Part shown: positions 24,223 to 35,882 of the stretch, one piece after another | Layout of the letters: every line of letters begins with the position of its first letter | Numbering within the stretch: position 1 is the first letter of the stretch | Assembly: GCA_022316685.1 (NCBI GenBank) | Contig: JAKJHU010000026.1 | Span: 4,774,501-4,838,500 of the forward strand | DNA: 64,000 nucleotides | From: Progne subis subis | Lineage: Eukaryota; Chordata; Aves; Passeriformes; Hirundinidae | Direction: 5' to 3' | The notes under the pieces: model-generated | Database searches by the model: none | What the model saw: the letters and a program-made list of their open reading frames with translations, nothing else | Told to the model about the DNA's origin: nothing | Made by a program: the position numbers and the translations under genes

Positions 24223-24998
24223 CCACTGAAATGACTGAGACCTTGACTGAATTTGCCTAGTGTCCAGCCTGAACTGTTACATGACTCTGGTATGTGCTAT
24301 AAAAGCAAACCAAGCACAAACAGTTTCTCTGGAGAGGCTTTCCTCAAAACTCTGGACTACACCTGACCTGCTCTGATGATTAGGTATGCACAGAAAAGAA
24401 ACAAAAGATGAACTCATAACAAATTTGTGTCCAGGTAAAACATTTTGGAGGAGGAAGCCAGGAGGTGATAGTAACTGACCTAGGTATCAATGTCCAGATG
24501 ACTATAGCTATGGAGAAAGAAAAAGGAAATGGGGATGCCACCTATGAAGACATTGGTTACTTACATCAGTCAGCTGCGTTAGAAAGCAACAAACTGCGAT
24601 AACAACAGCCCTTCATGAAGGTCACATTGCACAGTGGTCACATTCCACTTACAAATACCTTTCACATTATATGTCACTAAGCAGTGTAGTTCTGTTCCTG
24701 TGTCTACCTCACCCATGACAATTATCTAAAATACTCAGTTTTGCAATCTCCATCATATCCAGTGACTTATTTTTACACTAGAATCCTAGGCTCAGAATAG
24801 TAGTACACACAAAGGCACTTCAAATTGTGAAGAAGAGATGTATGTGGCCATTTTTTGAAGTCTTGCATCATGGAATTTACAGTCCAGGATAGATCCTGAG
24901 CTTTATGAAAGCAGCTAAAATATAAGCATTGCCAATACTCTGTGATTGGTGTGTTTCAGTAATTATGAATGAATTAGATTTTATTTGGCAATTCTTCC

Positions 24999-25033
<35 letters not shown>

Positions 25034-25464
25034 AAAACAGCAAAACAGCCTTTTGCTTGTTTTAAAGCCCTTGAACACAGAAAATGAAGACCCTTGAGGC
25101 ACCAGAGCTTGTAATGTGTACCTCTTCTACCCCTTGTAGCTCAGACTGTAAAGAATGCTAATTAATCTACTGACTGATAACATATACACAACACTGTTTT
25201 TACAGTATTATACAAATATTTAAAATGTTTTGACAGAATATGTTCTGAGAACACTTAAGTGAATATGAAAGGACTAAACCATGGGAATTCTTTAGATGAC
25301 ATTACAGCTGATATGCTGTATGTAGCACAAGAACATGCTCAAATACAGTAAATGGTATTTACAATTTGTAAAATTATGAAGATGGCATGAAGAGATTTAA
25401 TATTGTGAAAAACTTTAATTACTGTTAATGTCTTAAACATTATTATGAAGGACTTGCCCATTAT
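24223..25464. other. Non-coding DNA with a TATA-like site and an A27 run
   Basis: TATAAAA at 24298-24304 lies 17 bases into a CpG-free stretch, and a GT donor-like TTAG|GTATGC is at 24383/24384. An A27 run is at 25003-25029. Otherwise no gene or transposon is recognised. Confidence 0.4.
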
Positions 25465-26320
25465 GGTAAAACTGTATAAAGAAGGTGTGGCCATCAAAGC
25501 CGGCACCTCCCTGAATATGTCTCTGGACTGGAAATTTAGACTGTGAGTTTAACTACCTAATGGAACTTGAAGTAAGATAAAGGTGACACTATTGTCCATT
25601 TATCTCAGATTTAGGGAGAAGTAAATAAGGCTGAGGTAGAAGAATGTATCAAGAAAAAGAGCCAAAACCCAGCACCACCCTGAAAATCAGCTCTGTCTGG
25701 CTTCGGGAGCAGGGAGTATGGGGAGAGAGGTTTTTTTGATATATGGCATAACCTCTGGTGAGAGGCAGTGAATACCCACCCTCCCTTACACAAATTGTCT
25801 CAGTTTTAAACTCCCCCACCCCGGGAAGGCCATATCCATGGAATATTCACATGAGAGGCAGTTTAGAAGGTGTCATAGTCCATCAAAGACCCCCCCCCCC
25901 AACTTTTCCCCAGTCTCATTGCTGAGGCCTTGAATCAGATCATTGCATGTGATGCGAAGTGATGCTGCAGATCCACAACCGCTTGCAAGAGTGTCAAACT
26001 TGCCCCCTGCTCTCTGTCAGGGAAGATACCTGGACATTCCCACCTGGCCTGAACTGATATTAATCCACTGAATTTTATGTTTGGCAGGACCCTCACCACC
26101 CAGAAGACTGGGAGAAGAGGATCAGTGGGAGTGGTGATATTTTCTACTTAATCTCTCTGTCTTTCACCTTCTCACCCCTCCACAGCTCTTTTTTTTATAT
26201 TTCTTTATAACTCACTTTCTCCCCCATATTAACTAACATCCCTTATTTTGACTTCAGCGTATGGTTTGCAGCGTAATTTGGGCAGAGACATCTCTCTAAA
26301 AAGTTTAAAAATCCCATTGT
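25465..26320 (+). mobile_element. LTR-like block of uncertain family
   Basis: Starts near a TATA-like TGTATAAAGAAGG (25473-25485) followed by GTGTGGCCATCAAAGCCGG. It runs through a G+C-richer region with C-runs (C10-11 near 25892), then a pyrimidine-rich stretch (CTCTCTGTCTTTCACCTTCT at 26152-26171) and GACTTCAGCGTATGGTTTGC near 26250, ending with GGGCAGAGACATC. Composition and CpG remnants differ sharply from the flanks and resemble a retroviral leader or LTR. Ends and target duplication were not found, so this is an inference from composition. Confidence 0.35.
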
Positions 26321-27260
26321 AACAAATATACATCAATGTGTCAGTGTTTTGGGAGGAAGAAACTTTTTAGCATAAATTATTTTGTTTTTTTTCCTTATTT
26401 CTGCCTGAAAACACATGCATATAAAACGGACTTTGCTAGTAGGCACTATAAAAAGCCAGTAGCAGGTAAAAAGAACTACTTGCCCCTCAATTTACAGAGA
26501 TAAGTTTTAATTGTTTACCACAATAAGCTACAAGAAAAAGTACAGTATTGAGTTTCTCCTCTTTGAACTTTCTCTAAATTATTAAAATACTCAACACTGA
26601 ATGTTTCATGGCTCTTGCAGAAATAAACCAAACTGAAACTGTACAGTTAGCGTCAGAGGTGTGTTCTCCCATCCATGTATGTACATAGCCTCTATTAGCA
26701 TTAATGAGAACTAGCCATGAATATGGATGAGAGATCAGACCCCTTAATTTGTTTAGATGAGACCAATTTTAATGCTTTAGTGTAAGCTAAAGCACAATTT
26801 TGCAGCATGCTTGTGTGGTTGGTGATTCAACATGTTTTGAGGGTTTCACTTCATATTCCAGGAGTGCCTGTGTATGCTGAGAATATTTGAAACATAAGAA
26901 TGTCAGAAGATTAGTCGGGAATATTATTCTCAGGGTACTTTGTCCCAGTGAGAAGAGGAGCCACAGCAATGTTGAGTGACATCACAAAAGCAAACCAGGA
27001 CAGAGAGTGACTGTTGAATGCCAGAAGCATGATTTTGCATTGAATCCCTTCCACTAAAAGAATCTTAACAACCATCATTGAGGTCTGTTAAGATAAAACA
27101 TTGTTCTTGATCATTAAACACAGGTCAGTAAACTTATGTTCCTAGTAAATCTTTAAAATTTGTATTACTTCCTAACCTCACAGCAACCTCATAATAAGCC
27201 CAGTAAACATGTCTATTTAAACAAAGCAAGCATCAAGAAAAATTATTAAAATGCATTACA
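26321..27260. other. Unique AT-rich non-coding DNA
   Basis: No feature recognised. Confidence 0.5.
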
Positions 27261-27387
27261 AAAAAAAAAAAAAAACAAACAAAAAACAAACCCAAACAAA
27301 CAAAAAAGCCCACACCAAAAAAAAAAATCAAAACCCACAAAAAAACCCAAAACAAAACAAAACAAAACAAAACAAAACAAAACAAAA
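27261..27387. repeat. A/C low-complexity tract, CAAA to CAAAA units
   Basis: A-runs with single C spacers, becoming a regular AAAAC array at about 27346-27385 (eight or so units). It is complementary in character to the T/G tract at 27660-27804. Confidence 0.85.
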
Positions 27388-27659
27388 AATACAAGGTGAG
27401 ACCAAAGATCTGCTCAAAGAAAAACTTATGATACTGTGCCCCTCATTTGAAAATGACTTTCAGTCTCAAAAACAAAAAAGCAACTTTTATGTCAAATACA
27501 CTATCTTTCTACTGCTTAATCTTTTACTGGTAATCATTTTCTTAACTCTCATCAATGCCACTTTGTGGAGATCAGATTTTTTTTTTGGAGACACAGAACT
27601 GTGAAGGCATAATCTGTCTAATGAAAAAAAAAAATGCACAGACAGATAAATATAGTAGG

Positions 27660-27804
27660 GGTTTTTTTGTTTTGGTTTGGTTTTTTGGGTTTTTTTGGGG
27701 GAGTTTTTGGGGTTTTTTTGGTTTGTTTGTTTGTTTTTGTTTTTGTTTTTGTTTTTGTTTTGTTTTTGTTTTTGTTTTTTGGGTTTTTTTGTCTTTTTTT
27801 TTTC
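27660..27804. repeat. T/G low-complexity tract, TTTTTG and TTTG units
   Basis: About 145 bp of T with G spacers, most regular at 27722-27780 as GTTTGTTT and then GTTTTT units. Open frames rich in F/V/C (plus) or K/Q/T (minus) across this and the 27261 tract are repeat artefacts. Confidence 0.85.
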
Positions 27805-30317
27805 CATCAAGAGAAAATACAAGATACGGCCCCAAACTGAAGACTTATACAAAGGACAAGAAACTGCACCTGTATAGATGTACCTATAAAAGAGACCACT
27901 AATGCAGATCCATTTGGAAGATGATGATCCGTGGTTGTCATTAGGTTATTTTGTTAATCTTTCCTTCAAGGTTTCACATTATTGGTGCTCAAACCATCTA
28001 TTTGACAAATGCAACTTTTCATTTCTAAGAGGTTTCAGTTATTTTGCTTTATGAGATTCTGTGTGAAGCCATGAGTAACTTGTAAAGATCATCCTAAATA
28101 AAGGTCTAGTATAACCTTGTACTACCCCCCATAAGTTAGCCACTCTGAAACACAGAGAATCAACTGAAAATAAAAAAAATTCTAAAAATATCCTCATGTT
28201 CTATTTTTCCTGCCTTATTTCCACAATGAACACAGACCTTTTCCTACAGAATTCAGCATGAAGCCAGAAGAATATAACCAGTAACTGACACAGATACACA
28301 ATGCTTCCATATTAAGAGACACTATTTTTATTACAACTGATGGAAAAGTAAGGCAGCCACCCAGAAAACTGGATTATTTCATTCTAACTTGTTGCATAAC
28401 TGTCAATATCTCAGTGGGGAAGAGCAGAGAGAAAAATTGTGTAAATGCACATGTAGACATTCATTCTCTGCTGTGTACATGTAATTTGCTAAACACTTGG
28501 AGATCTACAATTTAAGATGCAGTCTTAGGAGAATTTATGAAGGGAATCATGAACATGTGACAAAAAACACTTTGTAAAGGCAATTAACACATGGATTTCA
28601 AAATAAAGTGCATTTTCCTCTTATATATAAACAATTTTACTTACTTATTTATTTATTCCAAATGTGCATTCCACCATAATAAACAAGACGAAAAAGAGAA
28701 ATACACTACTGGGGTCCATTTTTCATCTTGGTAGAGAATATATATTTTTTAAGGCAGGCAACCTGTTGGACTGCTGATTTTTTCAAGTGAAAACAGTTTT
28801 TGGAAGTCAGTAGTGATACTGATATTGAAATTTAAATGCCAGTAATAATAGAAAGGTGTCTGAGATATCTGTTTGGATTAACTAATTTCAAAACATGTTG
28901 CAGAGTATGGATAGAGAAGAGAGAGCTGGAGAGTGGAGTTAAGCATCTTTTTCAGAGACGATTCTTGGTAAATTATTACCACATTATTTTTATTACATAG
29001 ATACAAAAGTATGAAAATAAAAGATTGTTATAGGCATTTTCCAAGTGAATAATATTTTGCTGCTACCTAAATTCATCTAATATTTATAAGATAAGGACTT
29101 ATTTCCATGAGTCTTAGCATCTGAGGGAAAGCAAGCTGCAATATATTATAGTTACTAAAAACACTCCATAGTTTATCATGACTGGGAATAAACACAAACT
29201 GTCAAATATTAAACTGATCCCAGCTAGATATCATTTGTAAAGTTATATAAATTCTATCTCTGATAATCCTCAAATAAAATATATGCACAAACAAATTAAC
29301 CTCATTGTCGCAAAATAATTTCTAATATTATTTTATTCTCTTCTCTGGGCCAATCTGTGTTCCACATCAAATTCAGCACATCTGCACAATGTTCCAGAAA
29401 CCTTCCAACTTAGAAGTGTAGTATCCAAGTTATATACGATGGTATTCGAGCTGAATCTTCAAATTTTATTTATTTACATGTTGCCTCTGTAGTCAATGAA
29501 AGGAATCTCATCATGTGTAGTTCTCTAGGCAATTAAAACAGATCTCCAATAAAATACATCAAAATGAAACTTCATTGTAGTGAAAATTTAGCTGCCAGCA
29601 GCAGCTCCTAGATTAAATAACCTAATCTCTCTAGTACCTCTGTAATTCACAGGATGAATTACCTTACCATCATATTTTAATTGAGTTATTGGAGGATTTA
29701 GCACTACTGAAAGGCAAAAATGAAGTTCCTATTCTGTTCAGTGTATGTAAAAGTAGACAGAAACATCTAAGGGAACTTTCAGTGTTTGCTGATCAGGTGT
29801 GTAGTCACAGACCTATGAAGCAGAAAATTCTACATACAGAACTGAGTATTTTCTTTCTAGCATGCTCCTGTATTAAGTAGAACTGTTTAGAGAGAAAGAT
29901 ATCAGTAAAATTCCCTCCCTCAGTACTGTATATTTGGTACAGAATAAATCTAAAAGATGGTACTTTACTCTAGAGGGGGCAGTTTGAATGAAATTCAATA
30001 GTCACTGCTAAAAAAACCCCACAAAAACCCCAAAACAAACCCACCCTTTTCTAAATAACTTTGCTTGGCTTGTGCTCTCTCACTTAATATAAATACTTCA
30101 AATGTAATTTTTTTCTTTTTATACCTTTCAAAATCTCTTGTCAAGAAAGTCTTCATCTGATCAGTAAAATATTTATTCTAACTCTTTATGAAACTTTCGA
30201 AGGTTCATTCATTTCTTAAATTCCTATTGTAACAAAGACTTAAAAAAACATTTTTACAAAATACACATGGGTAATAATAAATGGAATTTTATCTGTACTT
30301 TCCTCTTCATATCTTTT
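27805..30317. other. Unique AT-rich non-coding DNA
   Basis: No gene, RNA or repeat is recognised beyond short A- and T-runs. Nothing marks an exon. Confidence 0.5.
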
Positions 30318-30677
30318 ACAGAATCACAGAATTTTTTAGGTTGGAAGAGACCTTCAAGATCACCGAGTCCAACCCATCTCTAATACCTCAACTAGACCAT
30401 GACACCAAGCGCCACATCCAATCTTTTTATAAACACTTCTAGGGATGGTGACTCCACCACCTCCCAAGGCAAGCCATTCCAGTACTTTATCACTCTTTCA
30501 GTGAAAAACTTTTTCCTAATATCCAGCCTATATCTCCCTTGTCACAGCTTGAGACTGTGTCCTCTTGTTCTGTCCGTTGTTTCCTGAAGAAAGAGACCAA
30601 CCCCCAGCTGACTACAGCCACCCTTCAGGAAGTTGTAGAGTGTGATAAGGTCACCTCTGAGTCTCCTTTTCTCCAGG

Positions 30678-30950
30678 CTAAACAACCCCAGCTCCCCTCA
30701 GTCGTTCTTCATACAGCTTGTGCTCCAAGCCCCTCACCAGCCTCGTTGCCCTCCTCTGGATGCGCTCAAGCATCTCAACGTCCTTCCTAAACTGAGGGGC
30801 CCAGAACTGGACACAGCACTCCAGGTGTGGCCCCACCAGTGCAGAGTACAGGGGAAGAATGACCTCCCTGCTCCTGCTGGCCACACCATTCCTGATCCAG
30901 TCCAGGATGCCATTGGCCCTCTTGGCCACCTGGGCACACTGCTGGCTCAT
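30678..30950 (-). pseudogene. CR1 ORF2 C-terminal fragment (after a frameshift)
   Basis: A 90-codon stretch continuing the CR1 ORF2 in another frame, separated from the polymerase fragment by at least one frameshift between 30950 and 31063. Recognisable CR1 C-terminal words include [38 protein letters not shown] and [20 protein letters not shown]. Intervening residues such as EERDLGVLV lie in a third frame around 30985. Part of the same dead element. Confidence 0.88.
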
Positions 30951-31062
30951 GTTCAGCTGCTGTCACCAGTACCCCCAGGTCCCTTTCCTCTTGGGCACTG
31001 TCCAGCCACACCGTCCCCAGCCTGTAATGCTGCAGGGGGTCATTGCAGCCAAAGCGCAGGAC

Positions 31063-31626
31063 TCAGCACTTGGACTTATTAAATTTCATCTTGTTAGACT
31101 CTGCCCATCTGTCCAACTGTTCCAGGTCTTTCTTCAAAGCCCTTCGTCCTTCCAACAGGTCGACACACGCTCCCAGCTTAGTGTCATCTGCAAATTTACT
31201 GATGAAAGACTCCATGCCTTTATCCATGTCATCAATAAAAATATTGAACAGAGCTGGCCCCAGCACAGGCCCCTGAGGGACACCACTGGTGACTGGTTGC
31301 CAGCTGGATGCAGCACCGTTCACCACCACTCTCTGGGCCCAGCCATCCAGCCAGTTCCTAACCCAGCACAGAGTGCTCCTGTCCAAGCCATGGGCTGCCA
31401 GCTTATTTAAGTGTATGCTGTGGGAGACAGTGTCAAAGGCCTTGCTGAAATCCAAATCGACAACATCCACGGCCATCCCTGCATCCACGAGGCAGGTCAC
31501 CTGGTCATAAAAGGTGATCAGATTGGTCAAACATGACCTACCTCTCCTAAACCTGTGCTGGCTGGGTCTGATACCCTGGCCATCCAGTAAGTTCTGTGTG
31601 ATGGCACTTAATATAAACTGTTCCAT
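31063..31626 (-). pseudogene. CR1 ORF2 reverse-transcriptase fragment, 187 codons
   Basis: An open stretch encoding the palm and thumb half of a CR1-type reverse transcriptase, which would copy CR1 RNA at a nicked target site. Visible motifs: [13 protein letters not shown] (residues ~25-37), [13 protein letters not shown] (~57-69), the highly diagnostic [17 protein letters not shown] (~112-128), FADDTKLG (~144-151, the catalytic Y/F-x-D-D box with both aspartates retained), and a thumb-region MKFNKSKC at the end. The endonuclease domain and the first part of the polymerase are missing because the element is 5'-truncated, and the frame breaks near 31060. It is therefore not a working gene. The start ATG is simply the first Met in the open stretch. 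Confidence 0.9.
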
Positions 31627-31669
31627 TATTTTGCCAGGTACTGAGGTCAGACTGACTGGTCTATAATTT

Positions 31670-32122
31670 TATTTACGCTATTCTCTAAATAACTTATGGT
31701 TGTGACCATCCCTCTGTGATTAAATTAAGCCATAATTCCATCAAAATATTTAGACAATAAAAGTAGTGCAGTTGCCTAACAAAAACAAAAAATAATTTAA
31801 AAATAATTAAAAAGGTAAAAAAAAAAAAAAAAATAGTCAACTGCTTATTTTAAAATTAACAAGTAATTCAATGGCAAAAACTTAATGAGAAAAAATACTC
31901 ACTAACATAGCATCAGGAAAAGTTCATAAAGATTCGCAGCTTCTCCAAAGAGAATTCACATCACAGCAAAACAAATGATTATATTTTCATAAATTTTGTG
32001 CAGAGACAAATTTTCCTTTTCCATCAATTTTTATAGATGCCTTAATCACTATAACTCATGTAGGTCAATTAGATATACATGAAATAATAGACTGAGCAGT
32101 TCTCATACCTGATGCAAACCAC
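31670..32122. other. AT-rich non-coding DNA
   Basis: An A-run near 31818-31833. Nothing else was recognised between the CR1 and the microsatellite. Confidence 0.5.
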
Positions 32123-32465
32123 TTTTCCTTTTCCTTTTCCTTTTCCTTTTCCTTTTCCTTTTCCTTTTCCTTTTCCTTTTCCTTTTCCTTTTCCTTTTCC
32201 TTTCCTTTCCTTTCCTTTCCTTTCCTTTCCTTTCCTTTCCTTTCCTTTCCTTTCCTTTCCTTTCCTTTCCTTTCCTTTCCTTTCCTTTCCTTTCCTTTCC
32301 TTTCCTTTCCTTTCCTTTCCTTTCCTTTCCTTTCCTTTCCTTTCCTTTCCTTTCCTTTCCTTTCCTTTCCTTTCCTTTCCTTTCCTTTCCTTTCCTTTCC
32401 TTTCCTTTCCTTTCCTTTCCTTTCCTTTCCTTTCCTTTCCTTTCCTTTCCTTTCCTTTCCTTTCC
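32123..32465. repeat. Polypyrimidine microsatellite, 13 x TTTTCC then 53 x TTTCC
   Basis: The hexamer TTTTCC repeats 13 times at 32123-32200. The period then switches without a break to the pentamer TTTCC, which repeats 53 times at 32201-32465 with no visible interruption. The minus strand is pure purine (GGAAA / GGAAAA), a sequence type able to form intramolecular triplex. Long frames through it (F-P-F-P then L-S-F-P-F on plus, K-G-K-E-R on minus) are artefacts of the repeat. Confidence 0.97.
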
Positions 32466-34149
32466 TCTCTCTTTATGTACACTAAGTTGAAATTTATGAC
32501 TTTGGCTTTAGGTAGCTGGATGCACCTCTGCAAAAATCAATGTCTACTGAAATTTAAAGTAGGGCATGAGGGCCCTACTGGGAAAGACTTGAGGGTCACA
32601 GATGTGCTACCACATAGCACAGAGCCAAAAGAACACTTCCCAGTGTTGATGGGAATAAAGAGGTTAAAGCCTTTGGTGTCCTGGATCCTTTTCAACCATT
32701 TGCAGAAACCTATTACTGAGTAACTAATATACTCCTCAAAAATCACAAAAGTAGGAATTTGTCTCCAGTGTACAGAAAAAATCACAACTTCTCACTCAAC
32801 CTGCCAATGCATTTGGGTACAGAGATTTATTATCATCTTGAGTAAATTAGGTTGAATTCAGTCAGACTGGTTAAAAAAACAAAACAAAATAAAACAAAAC
32901 TGTCTGAAATGAATTCTTAATCAAAATTTTGCATGAAATCCTGCATATAATTTTCCAACTGCTTTTTTCTATAGAAAATAATTTAAAATATCAGAAATCA
33001 GAGCAATCTTTGATTTACAACTTTGGCCAATTTTGTCTTGAATTTTCCAGCTATTTTTCACAGGCTAACTTTACAATAACTTTTGAGATGAAAAAGGCAA
33101 AACTAGTAAATAAAAAAGTAATGATACAAAGTATGTATGTAGTGCTTAGAATTATGAAACAGACTTTAGAGGAAGGTGCAGCTCCTCACCACCTATTGGA
33201 GACATGTTGTGATGGCATAAGGAAGAAGAGGAAATATTTTTATACCTTTTCTTTCTCTGTTAATAGAGAACACACTTTTCAGAGCAGTTTCATACCGAAA
33301 TTGTGAACTGGAAAACTGTACAGCTCCATATGATCACATACTTTTTACTAGCAAATCAGTTATGTGTGGCTTTAAATTAAGCATGTCAGTTGACTTACTG
33401 TACTCATTAGTACTAGTTACATGCTTAAATAGGCTTGGAAGACTTTTTGGTTAAAGAATCTTAATATCTTACAGCAACAAGCAGAAGTAATAGTTTATAA
33501 ATAACTATGAAAATAACCCCGGGAATTTCAGATATGAAAAGCCTCCAGACACTTCATTTAAAGGTAATATGGATAAAATAAAGAAACTACCTTCTGATGA
33601 AAAAGAAAATAAAAATTTACATGAGAACAGTTTCAAGACTTAGTGATCCACGATTTCTCAATTCTAATGCATTACTATCTTCCAGTCTGTACACCAGTAG
33701 ATGTTAATTGCATTTGCTATTCAAGTACACACACAATCATACCAACACAAAGATTTGTTGATACTAAATGAAAAGAAATCAGAATCTTCCATCACAACAT
33801 AATAAAGTTCCATAGTGAGCTGTAACTTAATTGTTACCAACACCTATCACACCTCAGATACAAACTGCTGTCCCAGGCAACTGCTTACCATGGCTCTTGA
33901 TTAACCATATGTGAATGTGCAAAATTCTAGGTTATGACCTTTGGAAAAAGGGGCAGTCAATTCTGGCGGACAAAAGGATGTTGTGAGGTTGTTCAGAGAG
34001 AAAATTAGAAGAGTCAAAACCCATGTAGAACTTAAATATGTCTACGGCTAAAAAATACAGTTAAAAATATTTCTATCAATACATCACAAAAAAAAGGAGG
34101 GCTAAGGAGAATCTCCATTGATTATTGGATGGGAGAAGAAATGTAATGA
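32466..34149. other. Unique AT-rich non-coding DNA
   Basis: No gene or transposon recognised. The 125-codon plus frame at 32929-33306 has no motif and is probably chance. Confidence 0.45.
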
Positions 34150-34501
34150 CAAAAGATGAGTAAATGTCTGATGTACTTAATGGTAGTTCTTTGCCTCAGT
34201 TTTATGGTAAGAGCAGTTGTTCTCCTTGTCCCTTGAGCTGGAAAACAGGCATAAGGAGCAAAGTGAAGCCCTCATAATACATGGGGAAATGGTCAGTGAC
34301 CTGCTATACCACTTAGTCACACATAAGTCTGGGGTGGGTGGAATCAACACAAAGGTACTTAAGAAGCTGGCAGAAATGCTCACCAAACCACTTTCCATTA
34401 TCATCTTGGTTAACTGGGAAGATCCTAGTAGTCTGCCGTTTGGCGAGTGTGATGCCCATCTATAAAAAGGTTTGGAAGGAGGATCTGGAGAACTACAGAC
34501 A

Positions 34502-35054
34502 TGTTGGGGAGGATGAAACCAGAAAGCCCTATAAATATGACTGCTTAGATTCTGAGAATGTGAAATCTGTAAGTGAAATAGAATTGAAAGCACGTTTTGA
34601 TGTCTGAGAGCTACTGGATGTCTGGGAAAACAGTTATGTGACCAGCTGAAGGTCACCTGCAGCCAGACCCAGAGGTCAAAAGGAATGTCCTGTCTCACCC
34701 CCAATGTATGGTTCATCCCACACCTGTAACCCTCCCCTGAAGTATCAGGTATCTGTAACTCCATTGGCCCAAGTCCTGTTCCAGCCCACCTTGAAGCCCC
34801 CTGATAAGGGGGCTGTGAGAATGGGTTGGTCTCTTACCCCTCTTTCTCTTTGCCTGGCACCCTTCCCCAAGGACTTTCCTCTCTTGGAATTTCCTCTCCC
34901 TACCTCTCCCTTCCCCCACTCCCTAGGCCTGGCCACGAGCTGCAGCCTGGCAGCTCAGAGCAAGGCCTCATCTTCTAAAACCCAACTTCAGAGATCTCTC
35001 GCCTACATTCATCCACACCGTCCTGGAGTCTACAGCAGAGAAGTAATTTCTACA
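34502..35054 (+). mobile_element. Solo LTR (553 bp, class II/ERVK-like) nested in CR1
   Basis: It begins TGTTGGGGAGGATGAAACCA and ends TAATTTCTACA, the TG...CA rule. It is flanked by CAGACA (34496-34501) and CAGACC (35055-35060), a 6 bp duplication with one mismatch. CR1 sequence is continuous if the insert and one copy are removed (AACTACAGAC followed by CTGTCAGTATG). The 5' end with the GATGAAACCAGAAAGCCC word and a CTATAAATATG box near 34530 resembles known avian ERVK-type LTRs; the middle is pyrimidine-rich. No flanking retroviral genes, so a solo LTR. The orientation call rests on the recalled resemblance of its 5' end; no AATAAA is obvious. Confidence 0.8.
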
Positions 35055-35214
35055 CAGACCTGTCAGTATGACTTCAGTGTCACTAAAAGGAATGGAGCAG
35101 ATCATCTTAAACGTTATCACATAACATGTACAGATCAACCAGGTGTTCAGGCCTAGACAGCATGAGTTTAGAAAAGGCAGGCCCTGCTTGACCAAACAGA
35201 TCTCCTGTCCATGG

Positions 35215-35882
35215 CTGTTGCTGTGTGTTATTTGTTTTCATATTGTATTTCATTTTTATTTTGGGTTTTATGTTGTAATGGTTTGTTCTGTACTCCCCTG
35301 TTCTCCTGGAAAATGTTATGTCCCAAGGTTTATCCCTTCCCCCCTTCCCTGTCCATCCCCCCACACTCCTCCTAGTCCCCTCCTATGGGCCCTGTCTGTC
35401 ATTTGGCTGTTCCTCCCAGCTTCTGGAGAGTTTGGGTAAAGACATCGAATGATAGGACAAGAGCCGAGGAGGTTCCTCCCTTTATATTCCCCATTGGTTC
35501 CTTTGAATGTCCCTCCAACCCTGTTCCACTCCCACCTTATCCCTCATTGGGTGTTGATTTGTCCCTCTTTAGCCCCTCCCCTGGATATAAGCCACATGAG
35601 GTCTAGAATGACTTAATACGGTCTGCAGTCTGGGGCAGAAGCCCAAATGGGACAGAACAAAGACTGAATAAAAGACCTTGGATTTTCCTCCGGATCAAGT
35701 CTGACTCCTTTCCTCCACCGCTGACGGGGTCTCTCTCTCATGATAAGGGGAAAAAGCCCTCCATCGCCTCCCAGGTTTTTAGGACCCAGGGGAGTTCTGT
35801 CTTGCCGCTCGTATTGAGCTAGCATGGGCGAAATGGAGCTGGGAGCTCCAACAGAGACAAGCGACATGTGGCAATTCAATAC
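35215..35882 (+). mobile_element. Second solo LTR (~668 bp) nested in the same CR1
   Basis: It interrupts CR1 between the TKQISCP and WVDEGKALDV positions. CCATGG flanks it at 35209-35214 and 35883-35888. It runs from TGTTGCTGTGTG (35216) to GGCAATTCAATA (35881), with one extra C at each end; the 3' terminus is TA rather than CA. LTR signals on plus: TATA-like GGATATAAGCC near 35581, poly(A) signal GACTGAATAAAAGACC near 35663, and a U5-like GC-richer tail. It shares no obvious sequence with the LTR at 34502, so the two are independent insertions of different families. Confidence 0.75.

Larger units (their letters stand above)
30318..31669 (-). mobile_element. CR1 LINE, 5'-truncated, relatively well preserved
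   Basis: Reads right to left. The 5' truncation is near 31669; it carries the second half of the reverse transcriptase, the ORF2 C-terminus and the 3' UTR, ending at 30318 with the reverse complement of an ATTCTGTGATTCTGT tail. The tail and lack of poly(A) are typical of CR1. It is much less decayed than the CR1 pieces at 2620 and 12252. No target duplication is apparent, which is usual for CR1. Confidence 0.92.

Noticed and set aside
27251..27902. Several 66-121-codon K/Q/T- or F/V/C-rich frames
   Set aside because: Translations of A/C and T/G low-complexity DNA.
30859..31410. 183-codon plus-strand frame
   Set aside because: Antisense shadow of the minus-strand CR1 reverse transcriptase.
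32123..32465. CRISPR-like array of short repeats
   Set aside because: Units are 5-6 bp with no spacers, so this is a microsatellite in a vertebrate genome.
32069..32723. Long frames of 203 codons (plus) and 154 codons (minus) with F-P-F-P and K-G-K-E-R repeats
   Set aside because: They arise wholly from the TTTTCC/TTTCC microsatellite, which has no stop in these frames.
34177..34764. 195-codon minus-strand frame
   Set aside because: Spans the antisense of CR1 and of the LTR at 34502; it crosses an insertion boundary and has no motif.
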